DNA from: Prosopocoilus inquinatus | Taxonomy: Eukaryota; Arthropoda; Insecta; Coleoptera; Lucanidae | Direction of reading: 5' to 3' | Assembly (NCBI GenBank): GCA_036172665.1 | Contig: CM069876.1 | Location: forward strand, 1,302,001-1,366,000 | DNA: 64,000 bases | Shown: in pieces, positions 46,639-56,309 of the stretch | Layout of the letters: each line of letters starts with the position of its first letter | Position numbering within the stretch: the first letter of the stretch is position 1 | Program-made: the position numbers and the translations under genes | The notes under the pieces: model-generated | Seen by the model: only the letters and a program-made list of their open reading frames with translations | Databases searched by the model: none | What the model was told of the DNA's origin: nothing

Positions 46639-48760
46639 TTTCCTGTGATTCCTGTAACAAAGATTTTTTATAGGTTTTCTTAGGTTTTTTGATAGTTGAT
46701 TTATGATAGATGCCTAATTTTGTTCTTAATTTTTCACCTTCATCTACTACAATTTTTGTTTGTGTAAATTTTGGTTTAGCTTTATTTCTTTCTTTTGTTT
46801 TAATGTATGCATATTCTTTGTTTTGATATGACTCTGGTTCTTGTCTCTTTTCATTGAGTTTTTTTATTACGGATTCTTTCCTATCGTTATTTTTTTGTTT
46901 AATTCTGTCGTATAATGACTTTGTTTTTTCTTTGTGGTTTTGTACATAGTTAGAGATAATTTTTTCATCAGATAATTCAAAGGGATCGTCTGAATGGATG
47001 TGTCCTTTAACTACTTCGAATGGTGTATGACCTGTGACAGAATGAATAGTGTTGTTGTAACTGAAGATAGCGTATTTCATTAAAGTGTTAGTGTTTTCAT
47101 TAGGTTTTTCCAATTTCAAACATCGAATTTCTTCAGCAATTGTGGAATGAAATCGTTCAACTGGGGAATTACTATTTGAGTTCTTTGAAGTGGTGTAGTG
47201 AAGTTCTATTTTATGTAATTTACAAAGATCTTCAAAATTGTTATTTTTAAATTCACTTCCACGATCGACAGTAATTCTATAAGGGAGTCCATGATGTGTC
47301 ATGAAAGTTAAAGTGTTGTCAATTATATTTAATGATGAATTTGATTGGATGGGGTATGCTTGACCATATCGCGAGAAGGAATCTAGTATAGTAAAATATG
47401 AATGGTTTAATATTTTGAATGTATCTGCGTGTATATGTTCGAACGGTCTACTGGCTGTAGGTGTAAGATTAAATTTTATTACGGGTGGATTTCTATCGTA
47501 TTTTGCCATTTGACAGATTTTGCAATTATTAACAAAGTTCGTGATGTCTTTAATCATATCGGGCCAGTAGTAGTTCCTACTTAAGGATGTTTTCATTTCA
47601 TTTATTCCTTTGTGGCAAGTTTTACCGTTATGGTGGTATTCCAACTTTAATTTTTGTTCATCAAGATCGATTATATCTTGGAGGATTACGTTGGTTCTAA
47701 TGAATTTGAAAGATGAATTTGTTAAAAGATTTTGTACTGTGTTGGTAAACAAGATTGCTATACTTGGATTTTTTGAGTATACTGCATACGTTTGTTTTGG
47801 TTGACAGTAGGTTTTTATAACATCTATTAATTTCGTTTCGAAATCATTTAGTGGAATTGAGATTATTAGGCGAGACTTGTTAAAAAACATTTTTCTTTCT
47901 GCTTTAGGCTGTAAAATGTCGTTTGATCCGTGAATAATGATCTGATTTTTAAATTGATTCAAAGATTTTTCAGATATTTGAATTTCTAATACAGGGTTTT
48001 CTAGAGATGAATGTATCGTTTCATTGTCTGATAGTTCCAATTGTGGAGGTTTCAGTTGAATATCAGAAACTATGTTAACTTTAGGAGTTTTGGAAGAAAC
48101 GTCACCTAGAATAGAGTGGAGAGAAGGACTATCTGGTACGGTTATTAATTCGGGGTTATTGAGATAGAGGTTGATAGTCTCAATCGCGTCACCAGGGTTT
48201 CCAATTGTAGAGAGAGTTTCGTCAATATCTTCTATAGCGTTTGTTTCAAGGCGTGACAATGAATTTACAGGAATTTTAGTTTTTAAAATTTCGTGGGTGT
48301 TAACACTAATTGTAAAAGAGTTTTCTTTAGGCAATCTGTAGTAGAAAGGAATGATTGTATTACTGTTACTTAAATTCTTCTCTGCAAGATTAATTGATAT
48401 TCCTAGGTTTCTGAGGTCTTCTAATCCTAATATGCCATCGTAGAAATCATGAAAATCAAAAAGAATAAAAGTAATTACTTTGTCAGTTGCTAATTCTTTA
48501 AATGCTGGAATGTGAGCTTTAAATTTAATTTTCTTTTCTCCTATGGGTGTTTTAATTATTGATGTTTCTTGAGAGATTTTATTTGGGAAGTATTTTTCTG
48601 CAATAGAAGGTCTGATAATAGATTTATAACATCCGGTATCAATAAGTAATTTAATAGGTGGATTCTGAATTTTAATATACGGTAGTGAATTATCACAAGT
48701 CGTGTTGTTGATTTCGTAAATTACGTCGCGTCTTCTGTTGAGTGAGTCATCCGAAAATTT
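46577..48760 (-). CDS. pol: Errantivirus Pol: protease joined to integrase, RT and RNase H missing
   Basis: A continuous frame of about 727 codons, entered from gag by a -1 shift. The aspartic protease has its LLIDTG motif (codons at 48632-48640), then YDGILGLEDL. Soon after the protease the frame passes directly into SLSRLETNAIEDIDE (codons near 48220-48265), which resembles the tether that normally follows RNase H. The integrase follows: in the frame counted from 48334, a zinc-binding region with His and CKIC (234-274), catalytic Asp304, Asp357 and Glu393 with 35 residues between the last two, and a basic C-terminal domain. No RT palm motif is present. The junction keeps the reading frame and introduces no stop. 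Whether it is a one-off deletion or a standing lineage cannot be told from one copy. Confidence 0.88.
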   Translation of the reverse strand, partial: KFSDDSLNRRRDVIYEINNTTCDNSLPYIKIQNPPIKLLIDTGCYKSIIRPSIAEKYFPNKISQETSIIKTPIGEKKIKFKAHIPAFKELATDKVITFILFDFHDFYDGILGLEDLRNLGISINLAEKNLSNSNTIIPFYYRLPKENSFTISVNTHEILKTKIPVNSLSRLETNAIEDIDETLSTIGNPGDAIETINLYLNNPELITVPDSPSLHSILGDVSSKTPKVNIVSDIQLKPPQLELSDNETIHSSLENPVLEIQISEKSLNQFKNQIIIHGSNDILQPKAERKMFFNKSRLIISIPLNDFETKLIDVIKTYCQPKQTYAVYSKNPSIAILFTNTVQNLLTNSSFKFIRTNVILQDIIDLDEQKLKLEYHHNGKTCHKGINEMKTSLSRNYYWPDMIKDITNFVNNCKICQMAKYDRNPPVIKFNLTPTASRPFEHIHADTFKILNHSYFTILDSFSRYGQAYPIQSNSSLNIIDNTLTFMTHHGLPYRITVDRGSEFKNNNFEDLCKLHKIELHYTTSKNSNSNSPVERFHSTIAEEIRCLKLEKPNENTNTLMKYAIFSYNNTIHSVTGHTPFEVVKGHIHSDDPFELSDEKIISNYVQNHKEKTKSLYDRIKQKNNDRKESVIKKLNEKRQEPESYQNKEYAYIKTKERNKAKPKFTQTKIVVDEGEKLRTKLGIYHKSTIKKPKKTYKKSLLQESQENDSDNDPIPNTANDNDSHSK

Positions 48761-50133
48761 TGAAAGTTGTTTATTTGGGATTCGTCATTAATCTCTTCGT
48801 CAGTCTCATTATTTACATTGTTAAGTTCATAGTTTTGCTCATTGCAAATATTGTTATCGTAATGATCAGGGATGTTTAAAGAAGGATCAGGGTACGTTTC
48901 TGTATGCTCGTGATTACAGTAATTATTTTCCATGAGATTTAATTCCTCTGAAATAAAATTTCTTGATGTTGGTATAGTGTTTTTAAAATAATTATTATAA
49001 TTATTATGTTGTCTAATTGTTGGGATTCTGGATGTGGTTGACATTGGTTCCGGTTTGTTTGTTGGGATTTGTCCTGTTGGTTTAAAGACATTTTTCGGAG
49101 TACCAAAAACTTGAGAGTTAGTAAATTGTTTTTGTTGAACTACTCTTGGTCTCACGTCAATAGGTTGACTAGGGAATTGGTTAGAAGTCCAGGGTCTTGG
49201 ATTTTGGTTATAGAAATTTCGTGGCCATTGTGTAAGAGGTGTTTGATGAATTTGCATGTTAGATCTTTGAGGATATTGATTAAATGATGTAGGTACGTGT
49301 GAATATTGTGGAAATGAGTTGAACGTCTTAGGTAACATTTGAGGTTGCGTTTTGATTTGGTTAGAAGAGCTTTTATTATTATGTAATATATTAGGAAGAT
49401 TTTGAGTATACATAAAGTTCTCTTCTTCTATTACATAGGCCATTGCATTTTCTAGTGATATAGGGTTTCTTAGTCTTACAATGCTTTGGAAGTTACCCGA
49501 TAAACCACGAAGGAAGGTTTTTAATGCTAGATTGTCATATTGTTTAGAATATACTAATTTTGTGGCTTGTGGTATTTCCGTTGTACTAATTGAGTTTAAT
49601 TTTGCAGACAATCTACTACGTAATATTTGTATTCGTTTGCCGAATTCTAATGGTGGTTCATTTTTTGAAGGTGTTAATGTGATTAAGTCTTGTTCGAGAC
49701 AATCTAAATTTCTCTGATCACCGAAACTAGTTCTTAAAGCATTTTTTATTAAAGGCCAAGTATTTAATTCGTTCCTAGTGCCAATTAAGATTTGTGCGTG
49801 ATCTTTTAATTTACCAATTACTACTCTAATTAAATATGAAGTTATTTGAGGGTCGTTGTTACTAATTTCATTGAACAAATAGTCGCAGGACGCTATGAAA
49901 ATTTCTAATGAATTTTGGTCACCATTGTATGATGGAATTGTGTCTACATATAATTTTAATAATTGATAATTTACTTCTGGCATTTTTGCTTGGATTACAG
50001 TTGGTTTAGATAGATTAATACTATTATTAAATGTTTCGATTAAAGAATCTAAATCTAAGTTATTTACTGAATTGCTGTTCATATAAGACAAGAAATCAGG
50101 TAAATAATGGAAAAAATTAGACGGGATACTCAA
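48721..50133 (-). CDS. gag: Errantivirus Gag
   Basis: The capsid precursor of the errantivirus. The open frame from 50133 begins with TTG; the first ATG is at 50082, giving about 453 residues, and this is the likelier start. The first half is an alpha-helical capsid-like domain (for example NELNTWPLIKNALRTSFGDQ). The C-terminal part is rich in Asn, Pro and Gln and ends in an acidic stretch. No CCHC zinc knuckle is seen; errantivirus Gag proteins often lack it. The stop is TAA at 48721-48723, about 30 bases past the frameshift heptamer. The frame has no internal stop. Confidence 0.88.
   Translation of the reverse strand: MSIPSNFFHYLPDFLSYMNSNSVNNLDLDSLIETFNNSINLSKPTVIQAKMPEVNYQLLKLYVDTIPSYNGDQNSLEIFIASCDYLFNEISNNDPQITSYLIRVVIGKLKDHAQILIGTRNELNTWPLIKNALRTSFGDQRNLDCLEQDLITLTPSKNEPPLEFGKRIQILRSRLSAKLNSISTTEIPQATKLVYSKQYDNLALKTFLRGLSGNFQSIVRLRNPISLENAMAYVIEEENFMYTQNLPNILHNNKSSSNQIKTQPQMLPKTFNSFPQYSHVPTSFNQYPQRSNMQIHQTPLTQWPRNFYNQNPRPWTSNQFPSQPIDVRPRVVQQKQFTNSQVFGTPKNVFKPTGQIPTNKPEPMSTTSRIPTIRQHNNYNNYFKNTIPTSRNFISEELNLMENNYCNHEHTETYPDPSLNIPDHYDNNICNEQNYELNNVNNETDEEINDESQINNFQNFRMTHSTEDAT
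48754..48760 (-). promoter_or_regulatory. Probable -1 ribosomal frameshift heptamer
   Basis: On the minus strand the gag codons CAA AAT TTT contain A AAT TTT, which fits the X XXY YYZ slippery pattern in the correct phase. Slipping by -1 here enters the pol frame, which stays open through the protease. A downstream pseudoknot was not checked. Confidence 0.7.
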
Positions 50134-50393
50134 AATTTGGTCTCACCAAATCCGGGAATTGCCAGTCGTCTATTTTGTGAAAGGTTGATATCTGCGTTGC
50201 CCAGAGCTGTGGATCTCCTCTATGGATTGGAAGACGAATGGTATCTTCAGAGCCTTACACGATGTATTTCTCTTGAAGTTTCTTCGTCCAGGGTTCTTTT
50301 GGGTAGTACTGAAGGAACTGGAGTCCCAAATCGCGATTTTAATTTGCACGATGCACCTTTTTTTCGCGACCGCACTATCCTACTGACTGCGCC
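50134..50393 (-). other. Errantivirus 5' leader
   Basis: The untranslated leader between the 5' LTR and gag, expected to hold the packaging signal and possibly the env splice donor. No long frame on the minus strand. The plus-strand 127-codon frame 50107-50490 is antisense and crosses the LTR, so it is rejected. Confidence 0.7.
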
Positions 50394-50394
50394 A
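50377..50394 (-). other. tRNA-Ser-type primer binding site
   Basis: Minus-strand TGGCGCAGTCAGTAGGAT overlaps the last base of the 5' LTR by one. It matches the 3' end of insect serine tRNA as I recall it, except for one base. Serine tRNA primers are known in several errantiviruses (17.6/297 type). Confidence 0.8.
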
Positions 50395-50620
50395 ATTATG
50401 TTTTTTATAAACACGTTAATGTTTTTTAAAACATTTATTAAAGTTACAGATGGGCAGAGTAACGGTTACAAGTTCTGCAGATATGACTAAACTAAAGTTC
50501 TGACCCTAATATATATGCTATAGTTTGTATATTTAGTAAAGATAACGATAAATGAGTGGACAATAACAATGCGTCACTTTTATATTACTAATCAGGGGTC
50601 ATAGAGCGTTTAACATAACT
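50394..50620 (-). repeat. Errantivirus 5' LTR
   Basis: The 227-bp partner of 44713-44939, with no difference found by eye. It carries the promoter for the genomic RNA (TATA box at 50577-50584). It is followed on the right by the TGCA target copy. Confidence 0.95.
50577..50584 (-). promoter_or_regulatory. TATA box of the 5' LTR
   Basis: TATAAAAG on the minus strand, about 37-44 bases into the LTR. The initiator is presumed shortly downstream. A second copy lies in the other LTR at 44896-44903. Confidence 0.6.
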
Positions 50621-51205
50621 TGCAGACGTTCATTTCGTCGTTTATTCGAAGTTTTAAAAAAGAAACAAATTTATTTTTGATGTACAAATACAATAAACTT
50701 TAGTAATCAACATTGTAAGTTGATTATTGGCAATTTACAAATTAATATGATGTAAGAATTTCCACATTTTCGACCGCCTTTACATTGAATTTTTTAAATT
50801 TAACTGTTAAAGTACGGATTAGCACAAAACTAATCAATAAATGCAACACGCACAGAATATTTTAAACTATTAAGAACTTACCTAGTTCCAAAATTTCTCT
50901 GCTTTTAAAATTAACAAGAAACACGGTATTTGACCTGCCTTAAGTACAATATCTGTGCATTAGATCTTGGTCTGCGTTTTTATGACTTTTTATGGCTTCG
51001 AACGTCGGAGAATAGTTGAAAACCAAGTCCCGTCGGAACATTTAAGGTGCATTCAGCGACCCTCAAACAATTTCTATGAAAAGTAAAATAAATTTTCATC
51101 TGCGTTATTATTGCTATCTGACCAATAGTTGTATAACAAAGTTTCCTTCTTTTCTTGAGCACTATTTGTCGTTTCAATTAAAAGCATAGGTTTAGAGACT
51201 CACTG
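50621..51205 (+). mobile_element. Family A TIR element, copy 4, right part
   Basis: The sequence resumes with TGCAGACGTT, matching copy 1 after its single TGCA, and continues to the right terminus (complement of CAGTGAGTCTCTAAACC) at 51205, followed by TA. Its minus-strand frame 50980-51177 is the counterpart of small frames in the other copies and is not considered a gene. Confidence 0.85.
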
Positions 51206-51207
51206 TA

Positions 51208-52439
51208 TTTAAATTTACTTGGAGTGTATGGAAAGTCTTAAAGACCTGTCCTGATTTCATGGAATGTGTAGATTTGCAGGGAATGTCATTTAGGAAATAT
51301 CGCTGAAACTTTCTACAGCGAAATGTGTAAACAAATAATCAACGTGCAATTAAAATCATACTTGGAAAAGGCGGAATACAGCAACCAAGAACGTCTATCT
51401 TAAATCCCGCGATCTGTAATTGTATTGTAATCGGATGTAATGACCATCTTTGAAATCTAGAGGGAAAATAGAAAAGTAAAATATAATAAACGCTTGCAAG
51501 TTTAACCGTGTGTATATCTTAATCCGTAATTAACCGTCAAACTCGTACAGTAGCCATACCTACGGGGTAGGAAAGAAATGAGAAAAAACATGTAATTGCC
51601 TTAATACACAGCAGAGCGCGGTAATCATACAGTGATATTTTACCAAGATATCAATCCCTCTGCGAGTATCGCAACTCGTAATCTTTATTTGAGTCGAATT
51701 ACATATGCAACGCCTTCAGCTATCACGTTATATTACTGACGGCCATTGCGATCCACCGGATTTTTGTTTGTTTATTACTGTCTGTGATAAATTTAGAGGC
51801 TGTCGATTTAGAGGCTCGTAACAGACACTTGTCTTCTTTGTAATTGCTGCGAATGCGGCGATTAATTTTCCAACTAATGCGACTACCTATAATTTCGAGC
51901 GTGTGGGTGGCAGAAAAGAAATATTCCATTCAGAGACGTTGCATCTCCTAATAACGTTCACCATGAGAACGATAATGCCCGTTGAATATTTTAATTAAGT
52001 TTAACTGTACGTTTGATTAAATTTATACGTAGGCGGTGACTTATGACTCGTAAAAATGACTGAGAATGTAAGTAAAGTGGTAAATATTAGGTTTTGTAAA
52101 GTAAAAATATTACAGGTTATTTTAAGCATGAAACATTACACATCAGAAAAAGTAACTTGATTTGTTTATGCTTTCTACTCATATTTTTTTCATTTTAACA
52201 TAAAACATTTACATCTCTGTAGATTTAAATTTGTTTTCTCAGTTGCTGGTTTCTAAATTAATAATTTCTTAAAATTAAAAAAAAAATGTTTCAAAACAAA
52301 AGCAGACTCTATGTAATTAGCATAATTTAAACAGGTTTTTAGGAAAAGGTACGACTCGAAGCACGAAGGTAAGTTTTAAAAAAGAAAACCGAAGGCGGTA
52401 TAGGTACGTAAAAGAGATTAGGGAAGCCTTCATTGGTCA
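51208..52439. other. Intergenic DNA
   Basis: Non-repetitive sequence to about 52030, then AT-rich. The 68-codon minus frame 51723-51929 is not recognised. No other feature is seen. Confidence 0.4.
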
Positions 52440-53474
52440 TTTTCTTACTCGCAGGCGCACATATTTCAACCTTCAATTGAATCATTTGGAATACGAGGAA
52501 AGGCTAACGACTGGATAAAATCTTATGTAACCGGAAGATCACGAGTGGCAATTCGCAATCATTTATCCACTCTGTTAGAAACAACAGTTCGAGTTCCACA
52601 AGGTTCTATACTGGGGCCACTCCTGTTCATTATTTTTATTAACGACCTTCTTCAGAACTGTCCATTGCAATCTAAAACTATTGTCTATGCGGACGATAAT
52701 AGTTTCATAATTTCCGCGAACGAAATTCAAGAATCCATTTTTAAAATAAATAATACATTGCGTGATTAAATTAAACAGTGGCGCTCTTCCAACGGTCTAG
52801 TGTTAAATGCCGCCAAGAATCAAGTGATCCCTTTAGTAACGAAAATATTATATTTCTCCACTCATAAAATGCTACACGTCAATTGCATGTGCTTCTCCTT
52901 TTAAGTTCCTGAGAGTATTTATGGACAGTAAGCCTATTTGGAAGTAAGGTCTTGAATACCTGGAACAAAAACTTAGTGGTCACATTTTCCTAATTTCGAG
53001 ATTGTGTAGCACCCTCAAGAGGTATTAAAAACAATGTATTACGGCTTAGTCCGCTCCAATCTATCGTTTAGCATTACGTTTTGGAATAACGGTGCCACTG
53101 CTATAAATGTTTTCAGATTGCAGAAAAGGATTGTTCGTTTAATCGGGGGTGTGTTTCTTAGTGATGTCTGTTTCTTGCGCTACAATGTTGTTCCATCACT
53201 GTATATTTATGTAACTACTTTATGCATGCGGTATTAATTGAACGAGATGCAGAACGTTAATTGTGATTATCATAATTACGATATCAGAAACCGTGAAAAT
53301 ATCCGTTTACCTTTTAAGTGTCTGGTTATTGACCAAAGTGGACCTGCATTTATGGATAATTTGTTCTTAAATAAAATGTTATTTGGTGGAAATTTTGCGA
53401 ATCTCACCCTTAACAACATTCAGCGTAAGGGCTATGAAACTGTCAAATGGTATCATTTAAGTAGAGCGTCGTAG
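52440..53474 (+). pseudogene. LINE reverse transcriptase fragment
   Basis: About 1 kb of a non-LTR retrotransposon reverse transcriptase. In frame from about 52464 to 52769: ANDWIKSYVTGRSR, then VPQGSILGPLLFIIFINDL (palm), then the catalytic YADDNSFI. A stop after TLRD is followed in other frames by WRSSNGLVLNAAKNQ, FLRVFMDSKPIWK and, from 53034, YYGLVRSNLSFSITFWNNGA and VFRLQKRIVRLI. The tail to 53474 matches the usual region after the RT. It is truncated at the 5' end and carries at least two stops and some frameshifts, so it is dead. The palm is better preserved than in the copy at 36678. Confidence 0.88.
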
Positions 53475-55249
53475 TACCTAATCAACATAATTTAAATCTA
53501 AATTGAGACAGTTCTTAAGCTCCGCGGCTTATTATTCTGTACACGAATTTTTGAATTTCTAACTTTTATAAATACAGTCATAAAATATTGCTAATTCTTA
53601 ACTTACTTTTGCGTGAGTTGATTTTTCTAAACTTTATTTCATTTCTTTTTCTATATGCATTTTATATTTAATTTTAATAAATTAAAAACAGATTATTTTT
53701 TCATAGGCTTTAATTTTTGTTAAGGATATTATATCATGTATATTACATGATATAGGCCATCAAGTAAATTAAATCAAATACCGCTGAACAAAAGTTTTAG
53801 TATCTACGACTTAATGTTTGTGAATTTCTTTTGAAATTAAAAGAGAAAAATAATCATGGGGTTGTTTTCATTCGGAGTCTGAGATTTAGGAAAATTTTGC
53901 TAGGAAATTTGAATAAAATTCATTTGCAGGGTTAGTTACTAAGGCTTTATGTACAAATATCAATGACATAAATGTAATAAACCAAAATAACAAAATAACA
54001 TAACAAATACTAGAAACGCAGAAAAAACAAATTATAATATGAATGAAATTTAAAAAAAAATGTATCAATAGTGATATTAAATGCACGAATTAATAAAATT
54101 AGTCGACGGGTCAGTTATGGTAAAGATCAAAAGAACTTCAAGTTCGTTTTCTTAATTCAAAACCGTTTTGGTGCGTTCAGTTTTTTTTTATAAGATACAT
54201 ATCCAGTTTCATTAAACCGTTCCATTAAGTTTTCGAAAGTTCTTTTATTTGGTTGTCTTCAATCCGGATAACTATCTTCAGAAATTTTTGGTGCAAGTAA
54301 ACAATTTCTTTCAAATGCGCCTAATACGTAAATCATATTGATCATTCTCCTTGAGAGAAATTCATTTTCGACGCTAAACAGAGCCAAATATTTTCGATTA
54401 TACTTAATTCTACGGTTTCTGTTGGATCCCTGCTTTAATCACTACATGTAGAACTGAAATTTTTGAATTTTCTTGACATTCAGGTAATAGGTACAGCTGC
54501 GGAAACATAAAGCGGGACAAGTCTTATAACGAAATTTCCGATTATTTTGATAATGTGAAGTTTCCTTGGTGACGGTCGTGACCCTTTAATTAATTTATTA
54601 CCGTCAGTGAACGTCAGAAATAACTTGTCAATTTGAGTTTTTAAGAATGTATCGTCTTTCTAAGGGAAATGTAAGTGAAAATTTTCGACCAGTGAATCAA
54701 ATGGAATTAGTGAAGCCTTTGAAGAACTATGTGACATTTTGGATGTGGAATATATTAGAAATCTGAATTCAATCAATGTCCGGACATTTGCATTCAATAA
54801 TTCAATCGAAAGGCTGCATTACTGTTATTTTGTTTCATTTTATTTCGCATGGCAATAATTGTAAGTAAAATAAAAACTAACTATTATGCTGATATGATTT
54901 ATTTGTATGAGGTATTTGTTCGTTATAATTTTAATTATAAACGGAATGATTAATCATTTTACTTAAGGAGAAGGTTGATAAATTACCATAGTTACCGAAA
55001 TTTAGAAGTAAGGTTTAAACTAACGAAAGTTTACTGTCCCGCTTTCTATTTCCCCAACTGTACCAACACCACAAGCATTTTATAGAAAAGAAAACAGAGT
55101 ATAACTTGAAAATTTCACTTAATAGATGAAAACGGATAATTTATTTTAAAAGAGCCGTACATCATCGTAAATAATGATTTTAGGTACAAAATATCCTTAG
55201 CAAAAATTAAAGCCTGTAAAAGAAGTATATCTGTTTCAGTAACAAAACA
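53475..55249. other. Intergenic DNA
   Basis: AT-rich sequence. A short near-palindrome lies at about 53727-53752 (ATATCATGTATATTACATGATAT). No genes or element ends are recognised. Confidence 0.4.
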
Positions 55250-55633
55250 CAGGGTGTTCCATTTGAAAATTCAAAGAAAAAGGTCCTTAAAAATTATTAA
55301 ATTTGTTCGCCTAGGAGAAACACAAAGTGTAGAATATTCAGACTCTGTGTTCACGGTGACGTAGAGACACTTTTTTCTTATACGACTGCCAAATTTTAAT
55401 TTATTAGAAGTAATATTACAGCTACTGTGATCATTGACGTTGTAACGCAATATGTATCTCTAAAATGTATAGATTTTCGTGCATAAGTTGGTAATTCTCC
55501 ATCAAAGCTCAAATTTCTTTTCTTAGTTAGAAACCTTATTCTACGCGGAGTTTAAAAATAGAAAAATATACAGGCTGTTCCATTAAAAAAAAAAAATTAT
55601 AAAGGTAGAGTCACTCATTTGTGGAATACCCTG
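55250..55633. mobile_element. Short TIR element, CAGGGTGTTCC ends
   Basis: The left end CAGGGTGTTCCATTTG and the right end read on the minus strand, CAGGGTATTCCACAAATG, form a short imperfect TIR. TA follows the right end; the left is preceded by CA, so the duplication is not exact. A third related word, ACAGGCTGTTCCATT, is internal near 55570. There is no transposase. Confidence 0.45.
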
Positions 55634-55635
55634 TA

Positions 55636-56040
55636 TCGTTGAAAATAATTTTATAATACGTACATTTTAAGGCCGTGTAACTTTTGTATTAAGCTTTTTT
55701 GCATTCTACGTCCGGCAAGGGTGAACTTTGTTACACTAATGTGCGACCCTGAATGTATAACAAAAGTGGCTTATTTTAGCTTCATTTACCTACTCTAGCA
55801 ATTTAGCTGACGAATTTCTACAAGACCTTGTATATTATATTGAAATAATTTTTAAATACGGGTGTGTTAGGCAAGACCGAATGCAATGGAAAGGAATAAG
55901 AAGCATCTGACAAATTTGTTTCAATAGGTAACCAATATGCACAAGAATATCTTGTATGTATGTATCATAAAGTGAAGTGGTCTTGTCGGTTTACCCGAAA
56001 TTTGTTGTATGCTGACTTCGACTTACTTCTTTAACTATAG
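55636..56040. other. Intergenic DNA
   Basis: AT-rich sequence between two repeats. No gene or element end is recognised. Confidence 0.4.
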
Positions 56041-56309
56041 GACATCTTACTATCGCTTTTTGACCTGACATTGCAGTAATTTGTCTATCCTACTGCAATG
56101 TCAGGACAAAAAGCGATAGTAAGATGTCACTATTTGTTCATCATTCTTACATCGCAATTGCGAATAAATTGGGCAAGTCGTTTTTGATCTGCAGTGGGAA
56201 TGTCGAGCTACGTCTCTGCTGAAGAAGCCCCAAGCAGAGCTGAAACAGCTGTCCAGAGGCTGCTCGAGGTTTTCACTGCAATCAAGAACGATTTGCACAA
56301 AATTTTTCT
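56041..56309 (-). repeat. Fold-back repeat family, locus 3
   Basis: Arms 56041-56078 and 56091-56128 (38 bp, one mismatch, starting GACATCTTACTATCGC) enclose a 12-base loop and consist of the start of module M1 in both orientations. They are followed by module M2 (TCTTACATCGCAATTGCG) and one M3 arm ending AAATTTTTCT at 56309. At locus 2 it is M3 that is inverted; here it is M1. Confidence 0.85.

Larger units (their letters stand above)
44713..50620 (-). mobile_element. Errantivirus provirus lacking RT and RNase H
   Basis: A 5908-bp insect endogenous retrovirus of the gypsy/errantivirus group, read on the minus strand: LTR, leader, gag, protease-integrase, env, LTR. The LTR ends AGTTATG and CATAATT are of errantivirus type. 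The insertion is flanked by a 4-bp duplication TGCA (44709-44712, 50621-50624). Full members of the group are usually about 7-8.5 kb; the difference fits the missing reverse transcriptase and RNase H. All remaining frames are open and the LTRs appear identical, which points to a recent insertion. Movement would require RT from another copy. Confidence 0.95.

Noticed and set aside
50107..50490. 127-codon plus-strand frame at the errantivirus 5' end
   Set aside because: It is antisense to the leader and the start of gag, and crosses into the LTR without any motif.
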